A DNA stretch of 64,000 bases from Gillisia hiemivivida (GTDB lineage Bacteria; Bacteroidota; Bacteroidia; Flavobacteriales; Flavobacteriaceae). Position numbers and translations under genes: made by a program. How positions within the stretch are numbered: position 1 is the first letter of the stretch; the number at the start of each line of letters is the position of its first letter. The stretch lies in assembly GCF_007997295.1 (NCBI RefSeq), contig NZ_VORY01000006.1, forward strand, positions 62,001-126,000, given 5' to 3'. The notes under the pieces are model-generated. The model had not been told where the DNA came from. It was given only the letters and a program-made list of their open reading frames with translations, and searched no databases. Positions 7,702 to 16,200 of the stretch are shown here, in pieces.

Positions 7702-9042
7702 ATGTCAAATCAGTTTTCCAGTTTAGGAATATCAGCAGAGATCACTAAAAGTTTAGAAGAATTAAATATCTCTGTTCCAACTGAGATACAAGAAAAAACG
7801 ATTCCTATTCTGCTATCAAAAACTGAAGACTTTGTTGGTTTAGCAAAAACTGGTACGGGGAAAACTGCGGCATTCGGGTTGCCATTACTTCAACTTATAA
7901 ATGCTGAAGAATCTCATATTCAAGCAGTAATTTTAGTTCCTACAAGGGAACTAGGGCATCAGATACTGAGCAACTTTGAAAGTTATGCTACCAATTTACC
8001 AGATGTTTCAATTACTGCTACTTGTGGAGGAATTCCTATTAAACCACAGATCGAAAGATTATCCAAGCCTACACATATTGTAATTGCAACTCCGGGAAGG
8101 CTTATAGATCTTATAAAACGCAAGACCATAGACCTTTCTATGGTAAACTATTTGGTATTGGATGAAGCCGACGAAATGGTGACTTCATTAAAAGATGGTT
8201 TAGATGAGATCGTAGCAAAACTTCCGAAGAAAAGGAGAACCTTATTATTCTCTGCAACGCTTCCCGGAACCATCAAGCAACTTATCCAAAATTATATGTC
8301 TAAACATGTAATCCAGATAAGTGCTAACATGGAGACCGTTGGGAATCAAGAAATAGATCATCAATTTGTAGTGGTAGAACCTATCGAGAAATTGGAGGTT
8401 TTAATGCATTTTTTATCCTCTAAAGAAGGAGAACGCGGAATTATATTTTGTAAGACCAAAGCTGCAGTAAATAAACTGGCTAAGAATTTAGCCATAAACA
8501 AATTTTCTTCAGGAGCTTTACATGGTAGTTTGTCCCAGCCAATTCGGGATCGCATCATGAAACAATTTAGAGAAGGACATATAAATATTCTTGTAGCTAC
8601 AGATCTTGCTGCCCGCGGAATAGATGTAAAAGAGATCTCCTATGTGGTGAATTACCATTTACCAGATGTGTATGAGGTTTATGTACATAGAAGTGGTAGA
8701 ACCGCCAGGGCAGGAGCAAAGGGGCTTTCTTTAACTGTGATCCAAAATGAGGAAATTCCGGATATTGCGGAATTTCAAGATGAATTGGGAATTGTTTTTA
8801 AAGAATATTCTAAACCCGATGCCCAAAGTGTAGAAGATAATAATACGCTGTTATGGGCAAAGCAAATTTTTAAAACTAAGCCTAACCACAATCTTTCTTC
8901 AGAATTAAAAGATGAAGTAAAGACCATTTTTCATCATTTGACTAAAGACGAATTAATAGAGAAAATGCTAGCTTCTTATGTTCTAAACACTAAGAATGAC
9001 AGCATGCCTAATAATGAGCCACCTAAAAAGAAACGTAGGTAA
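7702..9042 (+). CDS. DEAD-box ATP-dependent RNA helicase
   Basis: This 446-residue protein has all core motifs: the Q-motif (PTEIQEKTIPIL, about 27-38), motif I AKTGTGKT (47-54), Ia PTRELG, Ib TPGRL, II DEAD (about 154-157), III SAT (about 185), V ARGID and VI HRSGRTARAG (about 329-338). The C-terminal extension is short (about 70 residues) and ends in a basic tail, PPKKKRR. It should remodel cytoplasmic RNA, for example in ribosome assembly or cold response. No C-terminal domain such as GUCT is visible to assign it to DbpA/DeaD subgroups. Confidence 0.93.
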   Translation: MSNQFSSLGISAEITKSLEELNISVPTEIQEKTIPILLSKTEDFVGLAKTGTGKTAAFGLPLLQLINAEESHIQAVILVPTRELGHQILSNFESYATNLPDVSITATCGGIPIKPQIERLSKPTHIVIATPGRLIDLIKRKTIDLSMVNYLVLDEADEMVTSLKDGLDEIVAKLPKKRRTLLFSATLPGTIKQLIQNYMSKHVIQISANMETVGNQEIDHQFVVVEPIEKLEVLMHFLSSKEGERGIIFCKTKAAVNKLAKNLAINKFSSGALHGSLSQPIRDRIMKQFREGHINILVATDLAARGIDVKEISYVVNYHLPDVYEVYVHRSGRTARAGAKGLSLTVIQNEEIPDIAEFQDELGIVFKEYSKPDAQSVEDNNTLLWAKQIFKTKPNHNLSSELKDEVKTIFHHLTKDELIEKMLASYVLNTKNDSMPNNEPPKKKRR

Positions 9043-9046
9043 GTTT

Positions 9047-9160
9047 TAATCCCTCATTGAGGGTTTAATTCCCCGAGGCTTGCCTCGAATTTTTAAAAGT
9101 ATTTTCCTCCCGAACCATCGGGACATACCTCGTGGGCTTGCCCCGAGGTTCTTGATTTAA
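9047..9160 (+). repeat. Dispersed gene-end repeat, family B, copy 1
   Basis: The unit begins CCCTCATTGAGGG and continues with CGAGGCTTGCCTCG, CCCGAACCATCGGG and CCTCGTGGGCTTGCC/CCGAGG, ending CTTGATT. It is thus a string of small hairpins. It starts 5 bp after the helicase stop. Related copies are at 10462, 10616, 33937 (inverted), 41548 (fragment) and 55105. Confidence 0.85.
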
Positions 9161-9207
9161 AGGTTAATATTTAAGAATCTTTACTTTTAGCCTTTAAAAA
9201 CAGATCT

Positions 9208-9924
9208 ATGGAATATGTACTTCACAAAGCAGATACAAGGGGACATGCAAATCATGGATGGTTAGATAGCCACCATAGCTTTAGTTTTGCAAATTATCAC
9301 AACCCCGAAAGAATGAATTTTGGAGTGTTACGAGTCTTAAATGATGATATAGTAAGTGCAGGAATGGGATTTGGTACTCATCCTCACCAGAATATGGAAA
9401 TTATTTCTATTCCTTTAGAAGGAGACTTAGAACATAAAGACAGCTTAGGGAATTTAAGTGTGATCCGGGAAGGGGACATCCAAATATTAAGTGCAGGTAC
9501 AGGTATCTCTCATTCAGAATATAATAGAAATAAGGGAGAACAGGTAAAATTTCTTCAGATATGGATATTTCCAAACAAGAGTGATCTTGCTCCCAGATAT
9601 GACCAGATCTCGATTAGGAACCTTCAGAAAAAAAATGAATTCTATCAAGTGCTTTCTCCAAATTCAGATGATGATGGGGTATGGATAAATCAAGAGGCTT
9701 GGTTTTCTATGGGAGAATTCGAAAAAGGTGTTTCTTGTGAATATGAACTTCACAATAAAAATAATGGAGTTTATATATTTGTCCTTGAGGGTTCTATAAG
9801 AATAGATAACAATAAACTCGAAAAAAGAGATGGTTTTGGAATCTGGAAAACAGATAAATTAGAGGTGATTGCAGATTCAAATGCGAAGCTCCTTTTAATG
9901 GAAGTTCCAATGCAAATAAGTTGA
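9208..9924 (+). CDS. Pirin family protein (YhhW-like bicupin)
   Basis: This 238-residue bicupin is of the YhhW type, whose E. coli member has quercetin 2,3-dioxygenase activity. The N-terminal cupin carries the metal-site motif FGTHPHQNMEIISI (His at about 58 and 60) and the second half-site SAGTGISHSEYN (His about 101). The opening VLHKADTRGHANHGWLDSHH is typical of the family, as is the length. The C-terminal cupin is degenerate and probably lacks metal. Cytoplasmic. It is unrelated in subfamily to the broken pirin at 5.4 kb, so the pair is not a simple duplication. Confidence 0.88.
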   Translation: MEYVLHKADTRGHANHGWLDSHHSFSFANYHNPERMNFGVLRVLNDDIVSAGMGFGTHPHQNMEIISIPLEGDLEHKDSLGNLSVIREGDIQILSAGTGISHSEYNRNKGEQVKFLQIWIFPNKSDLAPRYDQISIRNLQKKNEFYQVLSPNSDDDGVWINQEAWFSMGEFEKGVSCEYELHNKNNGVYIFVLEGSIRIDNNKLEKRDGFGIWKTDKLEVIADSNAKLLLMEVPMQIS

Positions 9925-10002
9925 TTTTGGATGATTTAAAAATAGATTCGAATAATTAGATAAAAAGCTGTAATTTCGCGCCTTATTTAAAATGAGGCAT
10001 TT

Positions 10003-10458
10003 ATGAAGCGTGTTAACGAATACAAGAAATTATTTAATGTTGAAAAAGGTTACGATCTTAAACAATTAAAGACTTCTTACAGAAATCTGGTAAAAGAATG
10101 GCATCCAGATAAATTTCAGGAGAGTGATGAAAAGCACGCAGAAGCTGAAATTAAAAGCAAGCAAATTATTGATGGTTACCATTTTCTAGTGAGTATAGCT
10201 CCAGAGACTAAGGCAGCCAATCTTGAAGAATACAATAAAACTACCTCTGAAGCTGGAATTGCCGATTTCCAACATAAAGGAAATTTATTGGAAATATCTT
10301 TTACAGATGGAACTACCTACGAATATTTTGGAGTAAACAAACCTTTATTTGTAAAGCTTGTAAATTCTGATAGACAGTTCAGATTCGCAAAAAGAAATAT
10401 TTTTAATTCTTTCCTTTATAGAAAGTCTAAAAAAGATCAAGAACTTCAACCAGCGTAG
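10003..10458 (+). CDS. J-domain protein with C-terminal KTSC domain
   Basis: This 151-residue fusion begins with a J-domain (about 5-65). LKTSYRNLVKEWHPDKF contains the HPD tripeptide at residues 34-36 needed to stimulate DnaK-type ATPases. From about residue 87 follows a KTSC domain (GNLLEISFTDGTTYEYFGV, then RFAKRNIFNSF), a small domain often found in phage-related or RNA-associated proteins. The J-domain predicts a DnaK partner. The client and the KTSC role are unknown. A TAATTTCG promoter-like box lies at 9971-9978. It is a single gene followed by a family-B repeat fragment. Confidence 0.85.
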   Translation: MKRVNEYKKLFNVEKGYDLKQLKTSYRNLVKEWHPDKFQESDEKHAEAEIKSKQIIDGYHFLVSIAPETKAANLEEYNKTTSEAGIADFQHKGNLLEISFTDGTTYEYFGVNKPLFVKLVNSDRQFRFAKRNIFNSFLYRKSKKDQELQPA

Positions 10459-10461
10459 GTT

Positions 10462-10500
10462 GTCCCCTCATTGAGGGTTTAAATCCCCGAGGTTTTTGAT
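10462..10500 (+). repeat. Family B repeat, fragment (copy 2)
   Basis: CCCCTCATTGAGGG and the GAGGTTTTTGAT end remain. The middle hairpins are missing. It starts 3 bp after the J-domain gene's stop. Confidence 0.7.
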
Positions 10501-10615
10501 GAAAAACAATATTGTAAATTCCAAAAGCACTTGCTGTTTTTGGAATTTGCTTTTAATATCAAGTTTATTATAGCGTTTAATGCATCGTGTAGAAGCTTGG
10601 AATTGATCCTCTATT

Positions 10616-10738
10616 TAATCCCTCATTGTGGGTTTAATTCCCCGTCCCGAACTATCGGGATGCCTCGAATTTTTAAAAGTATTTTCTCCCGAACCATCGG
10701 GACATCTCGTGGGCTTGCCCCCGAGGTTCTTGATTAAA
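10616..10738 (+). repeat. Family B repeat, copy 3
   Basis: A near-complete unit with the extra CCCGAACTATCGGG hairpin inserted after the first palindrome. The same variant recurs at 55105. It occupies the space between the J-domain gene and the EamA transporter. Confidence 0.85.
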
Positions 10739-10747
10739 TAATTACGC

Positions 10748-11596
10748 ATGAATAAAAAGGCGATCTATGCCATTATAATATGTGCCATTCTTGCGGGTGC
10801 TAATGGCTTGCTCATAAAATCTATGACCAGCCTTAGTACCGGAACTATTGCCTGGTTTAGAACGGGAATTCCAATCTTGATCTTGATCCCTTTTTTATGG
10901 AAAGATGGAGAGCTGCATTTTAAAGGAAATAATAAAAAGATGTTACTCGCCTCACTTATCAATGCTGCGAGAATGTATCTCTATTTGCTTGCTTATATTT
11001 ATACTTCTATAGGAAATACCGTTGTACTTTTTTATACCTATCCCATTTTTGTTACTGTTATTGAAGCTATTGCTTTCAAGCAAAAAATAGAGCGGAAACA
11101 AACTATGCTGTTATTATTGGCTTTTACCGGAATTGTGATCACCTATATTGGCAAACCATTCAGTTTTCAATCAAGCGATTTTATTGGAATGCTCGCAGCC
11201 GTTGGAGCTTCAATTGGATATGCTATAACAGTTGTGTTATTTAAGGCAGAGAATGCAAGGTATAGCAAGAACCAAATGATATTTTATCAGAATATAGTGG
11301 GCGCTATTGTTTTTATACCTTTTTTAATTGCAATCCCTTCAGCTACTTTACCAGACCTGGGGATTGGTGTTTTCTACGGTTTTCTAATAGGAATCGTTGT
11401 TTTTAAACTCTTCTTTTTCGGACTCAAACAATTATCAGCTGCTACCGCAACAACCTTGATGTATTTAGAGGTGGTTAGCGCCATATTATTAGGATATTTT
11501 GTACTTGATGAAGCAATTACCTGGAACATTCTTTTGGGAGGTAGTTTTATAGTAACCAGTAGCTATTTAATTTCTAGATTGAATAAAAAGAAATAA
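10748..11596 (+). CDS. DMT-superfamily (EamA) transporter
   Basis: This 282-residue protein has ten predicted membrane helices in two EamA repeats (about 1-135 and 145-278). The start MNKKAIYAIIICAILAGANG places the N-terminus in the cytoplasm. The second repeat contains the usual FFFGLKQLSAATATTLMYLE turn before the last two helices and ends in a basic tail (ISRLNKKK). It is presumably an inner-membrane exporter of metabolites or drugs. The substrate cannot be read from sequence. It is a single gene between a family-B repeat and a terminator. Confidence 0.88.
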   Translation: MNKKAIYAIIICAILAGANGLLIKSMTSLSTGTIAWFRTGIPILILIPFLWKDGELHFKGNNKKMLLASLINAARMYLYLLAYIYTSIGNTVVLFYTYPIFVTVIEAIAFKQKIERKQTMLLLLAFTGIVITYIGKPFSFQSSDFIGMLAAVGASIGYAITVVLFKAENARYSKNQMIFYQNIVGAIVFIPFLIAIPSATLPDLGIGVFYGFLIGIVVFKLFFFGLKQLSAATATTLMYLEVVSAILLGYFVLDEAITWNILLGGSFIVTSSYLISRLNKKK

Positions 11597-11625
11597 ACTT
11601 TACGATATATCTCGTATACCATACT

Positions 11626-11660
11626 AACCACCTTAAGATTTGATTTTGAGGTGGTTTTTC
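11626..11660 (+). terminator. Rho-independent terminator of the EamA gene
   Basis: AACCACCT (11626-11633) pairs with AGGTGGTT (11649-11656), followed directly by TTTTC and a T-rich stretch. Confidence 0.8.
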
Positions 11661-11889
11661 GTTTATTCCAAATTCTTATTGCCTTTTTAATCTTAAAAAC
11701 AGGATGTGTCTCTATCAAAAAGAAAGTTGTTATTCCTATCCAAATATGTAAATGGTTAAGAACCAGACAAGGCAAAGGGAATCACATCTTCCTAATTGTT
11801 AAAGAAAGTCTAAATAGCTATCTATTTAAAACCGAATAGATCTTATATGCGTTTATCTAGTCACATATAATAATAGCAAATCAACAATT

Positions 11890-12489
11890 ATGAAAACTAA
11901 AAACATTTTTAAAGCATTTTTATTCGTTTCAATCCTTTCATTAGGAGCATGTTCATCTTCTAAAGACAAAGCCATGAAAGACAACATGAATATGTCTAAA
12001 GACATGAGCGTGATGGTTGGCGGTGCAGCAATGTATCCTTCAAAAAACATCATTGAGAATGCTGTGAATTCTAAAGATCATACAACTTTGGTTGCTGCTG
12101 TTAAAGCTGCAGATCTTGTAAGCACTTTACAAGGGGATGGTCCATTTACTGTTTTTGCTCCAACAAATGCTGCATTCGATAAATTACCAGCGGGAACTGT
12201 AGCAACGCTTTTAGAGCCTGAAAATAAAATGCAATTACAAAATGTGCTTACTTACCATGTAATTGCTGGAAAATATTCTTCTATGGATATTGTAAATGCT
12301 ATAAAAAAAGGAAATGAAAAAGCAATGTTTACTACCGTTAACGGTGGATTGTTAACAGCAATGATGAAAGGAAGTAACGTAGTTATTACAGATGCTAACG
12401 GTGGAACTTCTATGGTTACTATTGCAGATGTAAATCAGTCTAACGGAGTGATACATGTAGTAAATACGGTTATGTTACCTAAAGCATAA
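11890..12489 (+). CDS. Fasciclin-domain lipoprotein
   Basis: This 199-residue protein starts with a lipoprotein signal (KNIFKAFLFVSILSLGAC; Cys about residue 21). A Met/Asp/Lys-rich linker follows (KDNMNMSKDMSVMVGG), then one FAS1 domain. The H1 box (TVFAPTNAAFDKLPAGT) and the distal NGVIHVVNTVMLP (H2 box) are both intact. FAS1 proteins act in adhesion or surface interaction, so a lipid-anchored envelope protein is expected. The Met-rich linker hints at metal binding but that is only inference. It has its own terminator downstream. Confidence 0.9.
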   Translation: MKTKNIFKAFLFVSILSLGACSSSKDKAMKDNMNMSKDMSVMVGGAAMYPSKNIIENAVNSKDHTTLVAAVKAADLVSTLQGDGPFTVFAPTNAAFDKLPAGTVATLLEPENKMQLQNVLTYHVIAGKYSSMDIVNAIKKGNEKAMFTTVNGGLLTAMMKGSNVVITDANGGTSMVTIADVNQSNGVIHVVNTVMLPKA

Positions 12490-12507
12490 TTCAATTTCTT
12501 ATATAAA

Positions 12508-12536
12508 TAAAAGCGGCTCTTAATGAGTCGCTTTTT
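12508..12536 (+). terminator. Rho-independent terminator of the fasciclin gene
   Basis: AAGCGGCTC pairs with GAGTCGCTT (one G-U) across a TTAAT loop, followed by TTTTT. Confidence 0.8.
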
Positions 12537-12625
12537 GATTCTCAATAGTTTTCTGTGCAGCATTAATATTAATTGCTAAAGATTTAGGATTAATTTAAGA
12601 AAGTCGATAAATCGCATTACACATA

Positions 12626-12730
12626 GAGATTCTTTAGTCCGTTTTACTTTCTTCAGAAAGACAACGCATATTGTTTATTGTCATCCCGACAATAGGAGGG
12701 ATATCTATACTAAGTTCCTTCGATAGTCCC
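12626..12730 (+). repeat. Repeat family E, copy 1
   Basis: About 105 bp beginning TTCTTTAGTCCGTTTTACTT, with CAGAAAGACAACGC, TTGTCATCCCGACAATAGG and CCTTCGATAGTCCC further on. It is nearly repeated at 12902-13004. TTGTC-ATCCC-GACAA makes a small hairpin. The rest of the 587-bp gap before arsR holds no gene that I can see. Confidence 0.75.
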
Positions 12731-12901
12731 TATAATTATCTGGGTATTTTTCAGGATCTACGTACAAATACTTTTAATAATAGAAGCTGAAACAATTCCG
12801 ATAGCTATTGGAAAAGCTTTATGTGAAATAGCGCCATCCCAAAATGATTCTCATTATGTTGCAATAATGTCTTTTCGAGCTGAGTCAAGAAATTTTTAAA
12901 C

Positions 12902-13004
12902 AATTCTTCAGTCCGTTTTACTTACTTCAGAAAGACAACGCTTATTATATATTGTCATCCCGACAATAGGAGGGATCTCCTTACTAAAATCCTTCGACAG
13001 TCCC
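12902..13004 (+). repeat. Repeat family E, copy 2
   Basis: Second direct copy of the unit at 12626, about 276 bp downstream, with scattered substitutions (TTCTTCAGTCCG, CCTTCGACAGTCCC). It ends about 70 bp before the arsR start. Confidence 0.75.
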
Positions 13005-13076
13005 AGAAACTTTTTTTAAAATTAATATCAATTCAGATATATTAATCGTAATATTGCTATATAATAATAAAGCAGC

Positions 13077-13409
13077 ATGGGAATTACTAAAACTGAAATC
13101 TTTACAAAACAGCAAAATGAGATCGCATTAATAGCTAAGGCTTTTGGACATCCTGCTAGAGTTGCCATTTTACAACATTTATTCAAGATGCAAACTTGTA
13201 TTTGTGGAGATCTAGTTAATGAAATTGGATTAGCACAACCAACGATTTCTCAACATTTAAAAGAGCTAAAAAACTTGGGGCTTATTAAAGGGAATGTAGA
13301 GGGCACAAGTGTATGTTATTGCATTAATCCAGACAAATGGAATGAGGCACTCGGCTTATTTAAGGAATTCTTGGTATTACAACCGACTAAACAAAACCAG
13401 TGCAAATAG
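13077..13409 (+). CDS. arsR: ArsR family arsenic-responsive repressor
   Basis: This 110-residue winged-helix protein has HPARVAILQHLF followed by MQTCICGDLVNEIGLAQPTISQHLKELK. The CxC-type metal motif on helix alpha3 (Cys-Ile-Cys within QTCICGDL) and the recognition helix QPTISQHLKEL are standard for ArsR repressors that release DNA on binding arsenite. The next genes encode DUF6428 and an arsenate-reductase-like phosphatase on the same strand with 37-48 bp gaps, so autoregulation of a three-gene operon is expected. No clear operator palindrome was identified ahead of the start. Confidence 0.9.
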   Translation: MGITKTEIFTKQQNEIALIAKAFGHPARVAILQHLFKMQTCICGDLVNEIGLAQPTISQHLKELKNLGLIKGNVEGTSVCYCINPDKWNEALGLFKEFLVLQPTKQNQCK

Positions 13410-13446
13410 ATAAATCAGCATAATATCAATTTTAAAATTTAGAGCT

Positions 13447-13920
13447 ATGAAACTGTCAGAAATAAAAAAAACACTGAAAAATTTAGAAAGCATTGCATTT
13501 GAACTTCCTGACGGCAGTTTAGTGCCACGACATTTTCATGTGACAGAAGTAGGGAAAGTATCTAAACACTTTATTGATTGCGGCGGAACAGAAAGGAAAG
13601 AAGAAGTAGCTAATTTTCAGCTTTGGGAGGCAGATGATTACGATCATAGACTTTATCCTGAAAAATTAGCAAATATTATAGAGCTTTCAGAAAAAATATT
13701 AGAGATGAAAGATCTCGAAATAGAAGTTGAATACCAAGGTGAAACAATTGGTAAGTACGGGTTGGATTTTAAAGGTGAAAATTTTCTTCTAACCAACAAA
13801 TTAACAGATTGTCTTGCCAAAGATAAATGCGGAATTCCTTCAGAAAAAACTAAGGTGAATTTATCTTTTCTTACAAAAGATGAAGGAAATTCTTGTGCTC
13901 CTGGATCTGGTTGTTGCTAG
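13447..13920 (+). CDS. DUF6428 family protein of the ars operon
   Basis: This 157-residue protein matches DUF6428, a family usually found between arsR and the arsenate reductase gene in Bacteroidota. Conserved stretches are VPRHFHVTEVGKVSKHFIDCGG and FQLWEADDYDHRLYPEKL. Cys are at the central CGG, at DCLAKDKCG, and in the terminal SCAPGSGCC. The Cys-rich tail and the HFH motif suggest thiol-metalloid binding, but no biochemical role is established to my knowledge. Its position 37 bp after arsR supports a role in arsenic response. Confidence 0.8.
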   Translation: MKLSEIKKTLKNLESIAFELPDGSLVPRHFHVTEVGKVSKHFIDCGGTERKEEVANFQLWEADDYDHRLYPEKLANIIELSEKILEMKDLEIEVEYQGETIGKYGLDFKGENFLLTNKLTDCLAKDKCGIPSEKTKVNLSFLTKDEGNSCAPGSGCC

Positions 13921-13968
13921 TAGTAACAAAGATATCATTCAAAGATGACACAACTTATAAATTAGAAA

Positions 13969-14577
13969 ATGACACTTCCCAAAATTGAAGCTATAATTAA
14001 TTCATTAGACATTACTTCTATCACTCAAGAACGTAAACTACTATTAGCCCCATTAGTAGTTTATATACAAGAAAAGCTTAATAGTAAAAGTGAGATAAGA
14101 TTAAATTTTATTTGTACCCATAATTCGAGAAGAAGTCATTTCTCTCAGGTTTGGGCTCAGACAATTGCTGAATATTTTAAAGTTGATAATGTAATTTGTT
14201 ATTCGGGTGGAACAGAGGCTACCGCATTATTTCCTATGGTTGCTGAAACCTTGCAAAAATCAGGATTTAAAATAGATGTTCTTGCTGAAGGGACTAATCC
14301 TATTTACAGTATAAAATATTCCGATAATCAACATCCTATTATTGGTTTCTCTAAAACCTATGATTCGAATTTTAATCCAAGTTCAGAATTTGCAGCTATC
14401 ATGACCTGCTCCCATGCCGATGGGAACTGCCCAAGGATTACAGGAGCAGAAATACGAATCCCGATTACCTATGAAGATCCAAAAGTGTCAGACGAAACAC
14501 AGGAGCAGGAAAGTGTTTATAAGGAAAGAAGTTTACAGATAGCTACTGAATTGAAGTATGTTTTTTCTAAAATATAA
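13969..14577 (+). CDS. Arsenate-reductase-type low-molecular-weight phosphatase
   Basis: This 202-residue protein belongs to the low-molecular-weight tyrosine-phosphatase fold. The phosphate loop FICTHNSRRS (Cys about residue 47, Arg six residues on) has the CX5R(S/T) signature, and a second conserved Cys lies in MTCSHADGNCP (about residues 145-153). This longer variant is typical of flavobacterial ars operons and is expected to reduce arsenate. It is the third gene of the operon. The usual next gene, an Acr3/ArsB arsenite pump, is not present: the following gene is an unrelated protein on the other strand. Confidence 0.85.
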   Translation: MTLPKIEAIINSLDITSITQERKLLLAPLVVYIQEKLNSKSEIRLNFICTHNSRRSHFSQVWAQTIAEYFKVDNVICYSGGTEATALFPMVAETLQKSGFKIDVLAEGTNPIYSIKYSDNQHPIIGFSKTYDSNFNPSSEFAAIMTCSHADGNCPRITGAEIRIPITYEDPKVSDETQEQESVYKERSLQIATELKYVFSKI

Positions 14578-14722
14578 CTTCAGCTTCAGCTCAATAAAAA
14601 TACCTGCAAGTACTAGTATTTGAAGGCATTTCCTTTTATTAGATAGATTAAAATTTAAAATTTGAGTTTAAGTCTATGAATCGGGCTCTAATTTATGAAT
14701 ATAATTATCTCCGAAATTTGTT

Positions 14723-15520
14723 TTAACTGTTCCTATAATTTGCACCATCAAATTCTCCTCGGTCATAAAAGTCGTCATCATTTGGATCGTGCTTATTAGA
14801 AGAGTCTCTTTTTTCCCTATCGGCATCATTGGTGGAGTCACTTTCCTTATTAAGATCTCTCCTTTTTCTTTCTTCCTCTAATTTTTTGCGTTCTTCTTCC
14901 AGCTTTAATCTTTCTTCTTTTAATTTATGGCGCTCCAATTCCAGCTTTTGGCGTTCCTCACTCCACTCAGCATCAGTGTTTAAATCTCGTTGAATATGAT
15001 CTGCATCTCTATCTGCATTATATGGAGATTCTTTTTGTGCACGAGAATCCTCGCTGATTTGCTCGTTGTCATGTCTATCTCTATCCCGATTATAACTATC
15101 CATAACAGCGACTTCATAATCCCGATCTACATTATCACCGGTTTTGAATCTTTTCGTTTCTGCAAAGGTTTGGTGATCTATACTTTCGGTATTTACGTAT
15201 TTTTGTTCTTCATTAATGTTTATCATTCCAATAGGCACGATAACGTGATTTTCCCCCTCCTTGTTTACAAACTCCCGAACATCTGAATTGTGGGAATTAC
15301 TATAGGGATCATAATTCGCATCTATGATGGTTTTATCGACCTCTACGTCCAGATAAACCACTCTCAATAAATTTTTATTTACTAAGAGATTATCAACTTT
15401 TCCAATAACTCTGTTATCATGGTCTTTCACTGGCCATCCACGTACATCTGCGTAATGACTGTCTACTTTATAATCTGATAATTCGTCGAGATAGTACAAA
15501 TGTTTTTTTTGTTCTTTCAT
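14723..15520 (-). CDS. PRC-barrel domain protein with charged coiled-coil tail
   Basis: The start is taken at 15520 (MKEQKKHLYYLDELSDYKV), since the longer frame adds an unlikely leader. Of 265 residues, about 15-105 form a PRC-barrel (DVRGWPVKDHDNRVIGKVDNLLV, RVVYLDVEVD). An acidic, Asp/Arg-rich linker follows, then a coiled coil of LE(E)ERxKL repeats (about 185-225). The acidic tail holds DPNDDDFYDRGEFDG. PRC-barrels occur in stress and RNA-processing proteins. The highly charged tail with Glu/Arg repeats may form a single alpha-helix. Monocistronic, convergent with the ars operon; function unknown. Confidence 0.75.
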   Translation of the reverse strand: MKEQKKHLYYLDELSDYKVDSHYADVRGWPVKDHDNRVIGKVDNLLVNKNLLRVVYLDVEVDKTIIDANYDPYSNSHNSDVREFVNKEGENHVIVPIGMININEEQKYVNTESIDHQTFAETKRFKTGDNVDRDYEVAVMDSYNRDRDRHDNEQISEDSRAQKESPYNADRDADHIQRDLNTDAEWSEERQKLELERHKLKEERLKLEEERKKLEEERKRRDLNKESDSTNDADREKRDSSNKHDPNDDDFYDRGEFDGANYRNS

Positions 15521-15735
15521 GATATTTAAAATTTTTAGAATTATAGGTCCTAAAGAAGGAACCAAGAATCTTTTCTATTTTTCATAGAAGGCGTTTAATT
15601 TATATTCAATTTTAATTATAGACAGTTATAGAACCTGTTGAAATAAGAGTAGACTAAAGAAATATTTTCAGGAATCTTAAAACTATCCAATTTCCATAAA
15701 GACTATTACTTAGTAGTAAATTTCCTGAAAGGATT

Positions 15736-15948
15736 TTAAGCAACTTCAGAGGTTAATAAAGAAACTAAGCTATTATTTTGAGGATTTGTTGAAGTTACTT
15801 CCTCAAACTCTGTTGCATTATCATCTGTAAATTCATCTTCATTTGTATCTCCATAGAAGAATAAAAAGAATAACCCTCCAATAACTATTAAAAAAAGAAG
15901 AATCCAAGGCCATACTGGTGTCTTTTTGGTGATCTTTATTTCAGCCAT
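15736..15948 (-). CDS. Small single-pass membrane protein
   Basis: This 70-residue protein has a short basic N-terminus (MAEIKITKKTPVWPW), one hydrophobic helix (about residues 15-34, WILLFLIVIGGLFFLFFYG), then an acidic soluble tail (DTNEDEFTDDNATEFEE). No family recognised. It lies upstream of the PRC-barrel gene on the same strand with a 215-bp gap, so it is not clearly an operon. A stress-associated membrane miniprotein is a guess. Confidence 0.55.
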   Translation of the reverse strand: MAEIKITKKTPVWPWILLFLIVIGGLFFLFFYGDTNEDEFTDDNATEFEEVTSTNPQNNSLVSLLTSEVA

Positions 15949-16200
15949 AATATATTTTGATTGATTAATAGATAATTAAAATTACAGAGATGGAGTTGTA
16001 ATTTTAATAAAGTTCATATAAAGTATTGTTAATTAAGACTTAACAACTTCAACAATATAGGAGGCATGAAATAGAACCATTGAAATTTATATATAAAGAC
16101 CTATTGAATATCTGTACAAAACTTTAAAATCTAGAATGAATTTAAAGTCTGAAGTATAGTTTATGCTTAATATTGCACTTTATTTAAAACACAAAAACTC

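Noticed and set aside
9047-9160. CRISPR-like repeat
   Set aside because: Palindromes are of different sequence, copies are dispersed and spacers are not regular; no cas gene is present.
10531-10737. 68-residue open frame between the J-domain and EamA genes
   Set aside because: It is mostly family-B repeat DNA.
11651-11839. 62-residue open frame after the EamA gene
   Set aside because: It begins inside the terminator stem and has no family resemblance; the region is AT-rich noncoding.
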